Shown one piece after another: positions 54,101 through 62,951 of a stretch of DNA of 64,000 nt (the first letter of the stretch is position 1; every line of letters begins with the position of its first letter). This DNA comes from Takakia lepidozioides (lineage: Eukaryota > Streptophyta > Takakiopsida > Takakiales > Takakiaceae): NCBI GenBank assembly GCA_030704615.1, contig CM060732.1, positions 78,473,053 to 78,537,052 of the forward strand. The letters run 5' to 3'. The notes beneath the pieces were generated by a model. The model did not search any database, was not told where the DNA came from, and saw nothing but the letters and a program-made list of their open reading frames with translations. The position numbers were made by a program, and so were the translations under genes.

Positions 54101-56914
54101 TGCCCCTCAGCAGACCGTGCAGCAGATTGACGAATCCAGCCAGCAGATTGCCCCTCAACAGACCGTGCAGCAGACCGACGAATCCAGCCAGCAGATTGCC
54201 CCTCGGCAGACTGTGCAGCACACTGGCGAACCCACTCAGCAGATGACCAAGCAGACTATCCAGGAGACTTACAGCCAGTCTGTTCCCTGGACCTTGTGGA
54301 CGAATTTCTGCTGAGTTCCCAACAACATGTTTTTGGATCTGCCAGTATGAGTGTTTTGACCGAGTCCACTTTTCCCCAGGCACATTCACTGACGACGTCA
54401 TCAGGTCACCGGTAAAGCATTCTTATCCAGCTCCTTGTGGCCTGCCTTCTATGACCTTCCAGCTTAGTCCCGTTTTCGTGCGCTCAGTGGCGAAAGCGAA
54501 AGCCATAGATGAGTCTTACGTGATGACCGAACTCAATCTGGGAACGCAAAACCGTATCATAGATCTTACAGAAGAGTCTGAGGAAGCAATTGCCGGTGGG
54601 TCTTCCATACATGTTCTTGATGTTTCCCAAGTCCATGGAGATCCGAACACCCAGCCGGCTGTCCACCAGACTGACCAGCACACTGAACAGTGGACACATG
54701 GAAGGACTGCCAAGCAACCTGTGGCGGGGCAGCATACTGTCTTCATTGATGAGCAGACTGAACCACAGACTAACCAGCAGACTGCACAGGTCACAGATGG
54801 AAGGACTGGCCAGGATGGCTCGGAGCGGCAGACTGCACAGCTCAGCTTTGACTGCACAGTTCAGACTGCACGGCCTGACCAGCACACTGCACACTTTAGA
54901 GAGGGAAGGACTGACGACCAACCTGCCACCGAGCACATTGCCCACATTGAGGAAGAGACTGAACCGCAGAGTTGCCAGCAGACTGCACAGTTCACAGACG
55001 AAAGGACTGACGAAGAACCGGCGGCCGAGCAGACTGCCCACATTGAGCAACAGTCATTGCCCACATTGACACCATCTGGTGTAGCACTGGATTACATGGA
55101 GTCTGCTCCCTCACCCCTTGGGCAGGTTGTGTCATTTCTTCTTTCAGCACTGTTGTTTATGTTTTAGCACATTGTGAAATTGGGCTAATTCGTGATTTTG
55201 CTCGGTATCCTCACAGGATGTTCGTCCCTCCGACGGCAGACTGTCTACTTCTGAGGACATGACATCTTCCGCCCATGCTGCAAACGTGGGATCGACAACC
55301 AAGAAAGGTGTGGGGGTGAGCACGCCCCCCGATGCGCGGGTCAGTTCTACGCATGCGACCCACAAAGCTGCAAAGACAGGTCCAGCAAGTGTAAACAAAC
55401 CTGCTGACCAGCCTCTGTTGCGAAGTAGGGCGGCAGCGCTGCGTTTGTCTGCTCTATCCAGCCCGCCTACAGCTGTCCCTGCTTCCCAGGGGAGAGGCAA
55501 AGCCAAGAAGCGGATTGTCGTGGACCATGCTGAGGAGGTCGAGGAGGGTCCGAGTACCAAGAGACCGGGGAAGAAAAAGTCTGGCGTCTTTATGAACAAG
55601 AACCGCAAGCTGGCCTTGGACATGGACAAAGATGTGGGTCGTTTCCTGGAGCAGCACAGGTGAGTACTGTGCTCAGTCTCCTCGTCTGTCTTTGTCGTTA
55701 AGTGTTTTGCGCTCTGTTGTGGTCAGTCTGCACGCTGGTCAGTCTGCCGCTAGTTTCATCATTGTCTGTTGTGGTTAGTCTTGTCAGTCTGATGAATTGT
55801 TCAGCCTGTAGAGTGTTTGGTACCATGTTGACGTCAATCTGTTCAGTACATGAGGCTTCCCGAAGGATGGTCTGCTCTGTGCAGGATGGGTGCTCGGTTT
55901 GGCAAAGCACATGCTCTGCACGTGAAGGCGGGTAATTCCATGCTGATGTTTTTTGAAGGGGACCCACGGTTTGAATGCGGACTGTCGCCGGATGACATAA
56001 AGGCACTCCAGAAGGTTGAGTCGGAATACACAGATAGACTCCTGGAGCTGTGGTGTCGATTCTATGAGAAGTCGGTTGAGGCTGCGTTCACCAACACTAT
56101 TGCTGTTCTTCCAACGTCGACGTGGACGGTGTTGAAGTCATTGGGGGTGGGGCAACATGAAAGCCTTTTGGAGGTCTTGAAAGGTTGCCTCAGCACTGAA
56201 CGACTGGGCAAGGACTTGAAAGAGTGCGATTTCATTTTGGTGCCAATTGGGGACGAGTAAGAACTCTTCCGAGTCTGCTGAGACTGTCTCCTGAGTCATA
56301 GTCTGGTTTCGCAGTGTCGTCTTGACTCTGAGCGATTAAGTTGACCTTTGTATTTGTGCAGTGGACTGGGTTTGAAGATTGAGTCTGCTGAGTGCTGAGT
56401 CTGCTGAGTGGTCGGTCTACTGAGTGTTAGTCTGCTGAGTCTGCCCATCATGATTGTGCAATGACGCCATGTTGTTTGATACCATTGCAGGGGGCACTAG
56501 AGTGTTTGTATCATCGACCTCCGCAAGGGCTGTTACACTCACCTGAACTCTATCAGGGACTCGCATAAATGTCCCTTTGTTCTAGGGTGGATTCGGAAGC
56601 TTCATGCTGAGTGCTTAGGGTACTCGATGGACTCACCAGAGTGGCATGAGATTGTCCAAGCATTTCAGTTCCACGCGCCTGATGTGCCCCAGCAACCATT
56701 CAGCTTGGAGTGTGGCTTTTACGTCATGTCATTCATTCAAGTGTTTTATGAGTGGGTAAAAGTCAGAGCAAATGTCTTCAAGACTGCAAAGCCAGAGAGA
56801 GGAACACCTTTCACGAAGGACTGGTTTACTTTCAAATTTGCACTTGGGCAGCGAATGCAGTGTGCCCAGTATATCGTGCGGGGGTTGGACAATGTAGAGA
56901 AACTGCTCTCATGA
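51131..56914 (+). pseudogene. MULE-borne Ulp1-like (C48) cysteine protease gene, inactivated
   Basis: Exons inferred by phase: 51131-52081, 52416-53568, 53659 to about 54300 or 54411, 54463-55125, 55217-55659, 55855-56256, 56491-56914. The start MDDACEKGGADWVDFVHQ is followed by a Cys/His cluster (CPFCEE...NRHCVDTGC). Middle exons encode Gln-Gln-Thr repeats made by the CAGCAGACT decamer. The last exons give the protease: CDFILVPIGDEGH, then SVCIIDLRKGCY, and QPFSLECGFYVM with catalytic Cys and oxyanion Gln six residues before it. Defects: TGA 53943-53945, TAG 54072-54074, a probable shift near 54290, and TAG 56498-56500 directly after the catalytic His, where the family has Trp. The residue 17 after His is Asn instead of Asp. 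Ulp1 proteases cleave SUMO-like proteins; the role in MULEs is unknown. Confidence 0.75.
53946..54260 (+). repeat. 39-bp tandem repeat coding QQTVQQTDESSQQIAP
   Basis: At least three consecutive 39-bp units at about 54075-54200 (CAGCAGACCGTGCAGCAGAC then GACGAATCCAGCCAGCAGAT), with degenerate ones before them. They lie in exon 3 of the protease-type gene. One unit has TAG in place of the first CAG. Confidence 0.75.
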
Positions 56915-57541
56915 GTATGATGTACTTGTCCTGTGAAGTCTATGTACCGAAATAAAAATTGCGAGTTTTTTCGCTTACTATTCCAGTGGTGATGAGCACT
57001 TTTGTGTACTGTGGGTGCTGGCATGTTTTGTAATGTTGTCACTAAACTCAATGGACACAATGGTGTTAATTTTTCCATGCACTATGCACCCGAGTCTGCT
57101 GAGCTTGAATGTGCGAGCAGTACGCTGCCGAGGCTAGGACTGGTGGGTCTGGTACCTAGTCTGGTAGGCACCATGTCCATGAGTCCGCTGGGACGCTGGA
57201 TTGGCATGAGTCATTAGGGAGGTAGTCCACTGGAGCCTGTCCATTTTGAGTCTGCTGTTTTGGATGAGTCTGCTTGAGACTTAGTCTGTCCAGCAGTCTG
57301 CTGGAAGAGTTGCAGGGATGAGGTGGAAGTGTGGTGAGCAGATTTTTGGAGTGGGCAGCAGACTGGCTTACTGGCGCTCGCAGTCTGTTGACTGTGACTC
57401 TGTTGGGAGACTGCGTGAGTCCGTTGGGAGACTATGCTTGGGAGACTGTGTGGGAGTCAGTTGGGAGTCTGGAGGAGTCCGTTGGGAGACTGTGCATTAG
57501 TCCATTGCGGACTTGTATTTCAGAAAGGGACAATGCTACCA

Positions 57542-57739
57542 GAGGAATTGCAGACTTATATTGTCTTCTTCGTGACACCTACACGACGTGAAACCTTGTC
57601 TCTTTTGGAGGAATTGCAGACTTATATTGTCTTCTCCGTGACACCTACACGACGTGAAACCTTGTCTCTTTTCGAGGCATTGCAGACTTATATTGTCTTC
57701 TTCGTGACATCTACACGACCTGAAATCTTGCGAATTTTC
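57542..57739. repeat. three tandem 66-bp units at the 3' end of the transposase gene
   Basis: Units start at 57542, 57608 and 57674, each GAGGAATTGCAGACTTATAT followed by TGTCTTCTTCGTGACACC. The third unit overlaps the transposase stop region at 57688; the first two lie beyond it, in the gap between the two convergent genes. Confidence 0.85.
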
Positions 57740-60700
57740 GAGTATATATGTGCTGCAGGTGCAGGTGCAGACACCCTCTTGCTGGTTCTCCGCAAAACCT
57801 TAGGCCGGGTTTTCCAGGCCTCCACGAAATCTCGTCTCCTTTTCAGAGACATGTTGTTGTTGTTGTTCAGAGGACGGAAAGCCTTCGCTGCCGCAGGGTG
57901 CAACATTCCAGCCGCACTTTTCGCCAGGATATCAACGAGTTGCCCTCTGCACATATGAAGAGCAGATCGGGCATGTGCCTCCAGGTATTTGTCATCACCT
58001 ACAATGTGAAGTATGTCCGCGAATTCTTGTTCCATTGAGGCTGAGACCTCCAGAGATGCCTCGTCGCAGGGGAAGTCATCCGGAGGATGTCTTTCCATGA
58101 ACTGATTGGATTCGTTGTTGCCGCCAGCACCATTGCCCAAGAGCAAGTTAGGTAATCCTCCATGAATGGTTCCCAGCGCCGTGCCACAAGCGCACACAAG
58201 GAGGCCATCTTGCAGGTCAGGGTGAAGCATCTTCAGGACACGAACCTGATGCTTGCATAAGTTTCCCTTCATTGCCCATGGGCACGTGCAACAACCCCAA
58301 TCGCAATCAGGATTGTAAACAATGTATGTTGTGTCGGGGTGGTTGCTGCTGAGACGTAGGCTGGTTCACCAGGACCCAAGGGAAGAGTAACACTCTCAGC
58401 AGGAATGTCTCGTGCCGCAAGTATAGAACTGGATATGTACTTTTTGTGTTTGTCATTTCTTATGAACCCGTGGGTCTTCAAATGGATTGCGTACCAATAG
58501 TGTGTTAGCACACGGCCAATGAGTTCCCATATAAGCCAGTCCACTCTACGACCACTCATCTTGCCTTTCCCCATGGCAAGTCTTGCCTTCAGATTTCCAT
58601 GGTATGCCTCAATGCTTGCGTTTGTGTCTTGGCTCGCATGAGGGACATGGCGGGCTGCTGTACACCACATTGCTATTTTGGGCTTCCAGTACTGTTTGAT
58701 ATAGTCAAGAAATTCATGTCCTTTCGGGTATTTTGACCTCATACGACGGATTCTCCTTGCCACCCACCGAAGCGTTTTTTTCTCGTTGCGTGGTCCCCCT
58801 CTACAGTACATGAGGTCTCCCATATCCTTCAACAAGTTTACAGCGGTCACCAGATCCTTCGTTTTCTTGCATGATTGCTTCACCCATGCCTTGCGGACAT
58901 GCCAAAGGCAGAGGAAAATGAGTACTCCTTCAAAAACAATTCTGCACAACACACATGGTACACATTAGAGTCTTAGGATCGGACTGCAATGGTGGACTGC
59001 CGGAGTGGACTGTAACAGCGACCTGTATCAGCGGGCAGAGCCACTGGACTCGCCCAGTGGACAGTACAATGCCATGACGTTGATGTGCTGGAATAACCCC
59101 ATTGGACTACCTAGTGGACTTCCCCATTGGACTTCCCCTAGCTAGGACTGGGGCAGCGGACTGCCCCATTGGACTGCCACAGTGGACTGCCGAGTGGACT
59201 TGGCAGCGGACGGCCGACCCCAGGGACTGCTGAGTGGACTTGACAGCGGACTTGGCAGCGGACTGCCGAGCGGACTTGCGGGGGACTGCCAGTGGACTTG
59301 CCAGGGGACTGATGAGCGGACTTGACAGCGGACTACCAGTGGATTTGCCCAGCGAACTGCCATCGGGTTTCGCCACAAGAGTCTGCCAGTGGACTGTAGC
59401 AATGGACTGCTGCAGTGGACCTCGACAATGGACCGGTGTTGTGGACCAACAGACTTACCGAATAGCGTTGATTTCTGCTTCGGCATCGTCCACAATGAAG
59501 GCATTGGGTCGCCAGCTCGGCAAATCTGCGAGGAGTGAATCGCGCAAGGCTCTCATCCACGGAACCAGGTCTCTTGTCCGATTCCTTGCGGATAGGATAT
59601 AGGCAACTGGTATACCGTTCAACCACTCGTCGAAGACCATCAACGTGTACAATGGGAACTGTTGGAATGCACAATGTAAGATGGTCAGAGCATGCAAATT
59701 CCGCTCAGTTCTGCACGAGAAGACTTCATAAGAGTGATGAGGTCTGCAGCGGTTCACAATGGGTCTGCCCCTCGGTCTTCCGCAACGTACACATGAAAAC
59801 ATACAGAAAGGGTCAGCACACCAAATTTTATGTGAATGCTGCATGGTACTATGCTATCATGCTCGTACAAGTCCATGGAATCGTTCGAATAGTACCTTGT
59901 CATGATTTGTCCCAAAGGTTGCATCACATGCAACGATACGGTCATGTCCTAGTTCCAGCATTCGTCGTTTCTGCCACGGAGTCTGTATGCCAATAGTGAA
60001 TGTCAAATCTCCATCAAAATGCTCGAATGTTGGCTCTAATTTCTCCTCTTGATAGAAAAAAACGGACGCGGGATTCTGGTCTCTCCACATGCGCACACTC
60101 TCTGTATCATCGGCGTGCTTTTTGAAGGTTTGCCACGCACGTTTCTCGGCAAGGTTGCGAACATCTTGCTCCAACAAGAAATCATCGCGGGTCCATGCAT
60201 CGCCCAAGCCGGTGTTGTTCATCACGTGCTATTTATGCTCCATCATGATTTGGACGACCGACAGGCCTCGGCACAAACACTTGACGACCCAGGCTTTCAA
60301 TTCCTCGCTAATGTGTGGTGCATAGGCGTGGCGGGTGTTCCTGAACTTGCGGACTTCCCATGCGAGGGTTTCCCTTGCGCATCTGTATGCTCCATGTTGT
60401 TGTAGTACGTGAGGACACAAATGTCAGGGGCGAGATAGCATTGTTGGATCTTGAAACAGCATTGGCAACCACGTTTGTAAGACTCTCCATACTCCGACTT
60501 CTTTCTCCTTGGGCCTTTATGAGGGCAAGATGTTCCAGCACCCACAAGAGGTCCTTCACGCTTCTGTTTTGGATCCTCCACTATTGCCTTGTTGGTGCGC
60601 TTGTCATCAGGACCGTAGCAGCATTGATACCTGGACAGGAAATTCTAAAATCGATATCCAACGACTTGATGAAGCATAAAATCAGAGAACTCGTGAAACA

Positions 60701-61190
60701 AAAAATGGCAACAGACATGCAATGAAACGTCAAAAGGACTGAGGATGGTGCACACATAATACTGGACAGAAATGTGTTGGCTCTGGGTACTTTTCGCGAG
60801 CTGGGGTCCACTTTAGAATGGACATTCACCCAAAACTGAGTGGGGTAGTCCTCCAAACTCTCCTCTCCCAGGACGAAGTCACCAACTCTATCCCAAGGTA
60901 TGCAGGCCTTTTCAACATTCACTCGCACACCCATAAACCCATATTGCGTCTCACTCTTCCAATGGAGATCCTTCCTGTTGAAGGGTCCTGGTTTTGCTGT
61001 TTGCAAACATTGTCGAAGAGGCCGTATAAGCGGGCTTTCTGTGATCAGTATATCATCGGGTTTTGCTTCCACGTCCATGCCATATACAGTATAAAGGACG
61101 CGCTTCTGAACATGCAAGAAACGCGCCACAGTACAGGACACGATCGACAACGTGCCAGGAGAATAGTGCGCACGTTCGCGGCTGCTGGCA
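57688..61190 (-). pseudogene. MULE transposase with SWIM zinc finger, inactivated
   Basis: Exons on the minus strand: first from about 61150 to about 60780, then 60630-59896, 59658-59459, 58941-57688. The first parts give WKSETQYGFMGVRV and a zinc-binding region RGCQCCFKIQQCYLAPDICV, probably DNA-binding. The DDE triad is visible: ACDATFGTN (first Asp, codon 59923-59925), FIVDDAEAEINAIR, and DTNASIEAYHGNLK. Also typical are PLYTLMVFDEW, FLCLWHVRKAWVK and the SWIM finger CTCPWAMKGNLCKH (C-x-C-x8-C-x-H). Defects: TAG at 60229-60231 between IMMEHK and HVMNN, and a one-base loss near 58355, where frame AYVS must switch to DTTYIVYNPDCDWGC. Intron 59458-58942 consists largely of the decamer. The product would cut and join the inverted repeats. 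Confidence 0.85.
58942..59458 (-). repeat. transposase intron built of the decamer
   Basis: On the minus strand, which is the sense strand of the transposase, this 517-bp intron is an almost continuous run of CAGTCCACTG, AGTCCGCTG and close variants with short spacers. On the plus strand it appears as GGACTGCCGAGTGGACTTG and GACAGCGGACT. It is bounded by CG/GTAAGT and TGCAG. Confidence 0.8.
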
Positions 61191-61222
61191 AGTGGCAGGC
61201 GGCAGGGATGCAGGTTTGAATT

Positions 61223-61628
61223 GCAGCCCTAAAAATGGAGGGCTCGGATGGGTTATGGGAATGGACGGTGGCGATCCTGCGCCGTCAGCGGACTGGATGG
61301 CAGGGGACTGGCCAGCGGACGAGCGGGCAGACTGGCGGACTGGCAGACTGCTGGGCAGCGGACTGGCCAGCACTGGACTGGCGGGCAGACTGGCGGACTG
61401 GCAGACTACTGGGCAGCGGACTGGCAGACTGGAGGGCAGCGGACTCATGGGCGGGGGCTGGCCGCGCGGCGGACGGGGCCGCGGGTGCTGTTGCTGCAGC
61501 CGCGCCCGCGGCTAGGCGACCGCACGCAGCGGCGGGCGGGGTGCTAGGGAGCCGGGCGTCCGTGCGCGGGGCCCACCGGCCACATCGCACGTGCCCATTG
61601 AAGACCCTATTATCTTAAAATGAGAGGC
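61223..61628 (-). repeat. right terminal inverted repeat of the MULE
   Basis: 406 bp, inverted relative to 48997-49377, somewhat longer because the decamer array has more steps. The outermost 100 bases are almost identical to the left end. It probably contains the transposase promoter, since the first transposase exon begins just inside. Confidence 0.88.
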
Positions 61629-61634
61629 GTCTGC

Positions 61635-62435
61635 ACCAGTGTTGTACCGGTATTAAAATTTGGGCATATCAGACTGGTACTGGTATTGAATTATGGACTA
61701 AATTTGAGATATGGCAGGTCCTGGTGTTACATTAATGTTAAAAAATTAGATACTGGACTGGTATAAATAAATAGAAGTGAGTAGTTTTATTTGATCTGGT
61801 ATAAATATAGATTAGTTGTTTGGGTGATACTAGTGATACATATATCCGGGTCTGGTATTAGATAAGATCATTGTAGACCTTAAAATAATAAGAGCAAATT
61901 TATTGTACCAAAATTCCTGAGTAGATATTTTAAATCAAAGAAGTATTTTCTTGAAGTCACCATAAATACAATTGTAAGTGCAACAATTGAGTGGTTGCAG
62001 AATTTGATTCAATTTTAGATGGAATCAATCCCATTAGTAGCAGGCTAAGAAGTGTAATCTACCAAGTCATCAATATATCCAGCCTCTTGCAATTCATCTT
62101 CATGATCCTTGACCAAATCAGCCTCTGAAGTAAAATTTACAGCCACTACACTGGACATTGAAGAAGCGCCCCCCCCCCACCTATGCTATACAACAAATAC
62201 TTGAGGGACTTCGCCACACAAGCTGGGGAGTACTGGTATCTACAAGGGTATGACATTAATGAATACCATACTGGTATGATAGAAGCCAGGGTATTAATTT
62301 GGGACTTATTGGGGGCAACTTGTGCATAGCCGGGGTATTTCTCTTGGTTGATATCAGGCTGGTAGGGTCCTTGATACCATTGCATATACGTGCGCACATA
62401 CCAGGGAATACCCTATATACCGGTACAACACTGGT
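61635..62435. mobile_element. MITE 1 with ACCAG...CTGGT ends
   Basis: Ends are inverted: left ACCAGTGTTGTACCGGTAT, right TATACCGGTACAACACTGGT. CTGC flanks both sides. The interior is dense in ACTGGTAT/ATACCAG, which makes further small inverted repeats. Non-coding. The MULE lies directly against its left end. Confidence 0.65.
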
Positions 62436-62439
62436 CTGC

Positions 62440-62947
62440 ACCAGTGTTGTTGTGCAGGTTTAGGACATACCAGACTGATCCTGGTACTAGACGTATCACA
62501 AAAATTTCATACCAGTTTGGTCTATATAATGGTGGATGTATTTTTTCCAGATACTGATATAAGTATGAGTATCATGAATCACGACCACAACACCAACTGG
62601 CATGAGATATCAATTCTGGTATCATTCCAAACTTGAATTACAAGTTTAGTGAATAGCAAGTATATTCAAGTGAAAACAAATACAATACACATAAAGAAGT
62701 AAATATACATAAGTACAAGTATGTAGGCATATGTACACATAAATTAGTGTAGTACATATACCAGAGTAAATGAGGAAGACGGCGGGGACTACTGGTATTA
62801 TGGCTGTATGAAAAAACTGATACCAGCCTGGTCTGGTATATGACCAAGTATTCTCCCAAATGATACCAGACTGGTCTGGTATCTAATACCAGTGCATATA
62901 CCAGTACATATACCAGTCCTTCACCTATGTACCAGTCCAACGCTGGT
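62440..62947. mobile_element. MITE 2, tandem to MITE 1
   Basis: Left end ACCAGTGTTGTTG, right end CAACGCTGGT, flanked by CTGC at 62436-62439 and 62948-62951. It shares the ATACCAG/CTGGTAT interior motif with MITE 1 (for example ATACCAGACTGGTCTGGTAT). Non-coding. Confidence 0.6.
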
Positions 62948-62951
62948 CTGC

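Larger units (their letters stand above)
48997..61628. mobile_element. 12.6-kb Mutator-like element (MULE) with Ulp1-like gene
   Basis: The ends are long inverted repeats starting GCCTCTCATTTTAAGATAAT on each strand (48997-49377 and 61223-61628). They are flanked by nine bases each, GTATGCACC on the left and GTCTGCACC on the right (one mismatch), the target-site length of MULEs. Inside are two genes that point inward from the ends and converge near 57 kb: a plus-strand gene ending in a Ulp1/C48 protease domain, and a minus-strand MULE transposase with SWIM finger. MULEs carrying Ulp1 domains are known in plants (KI-MULE/Kaonashi type). Both genes carry inactivating changes, so the copy is probably no longer autonomous. 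A decamer AGTCYGCTG pervades termini and introns. Confidence 0.88.

Noticed and set aside
53935-54246. Frame of 103 codons (SRPCSRPTNPASRLPL repeats)
   Set aside because: An alternative frame of the same 39-bp tandem repeat; the QQT frame is continuous with the upstream exon.
61235-61618. Long open frames rich in Trp, Asp, Arg and Gly (repeats such as WRADWRTGRLLGSG)
   Set aside because: They are by-products of translating the decamer array in the terminal inverted repeat; the same occurs on the left end in the mirror frames.
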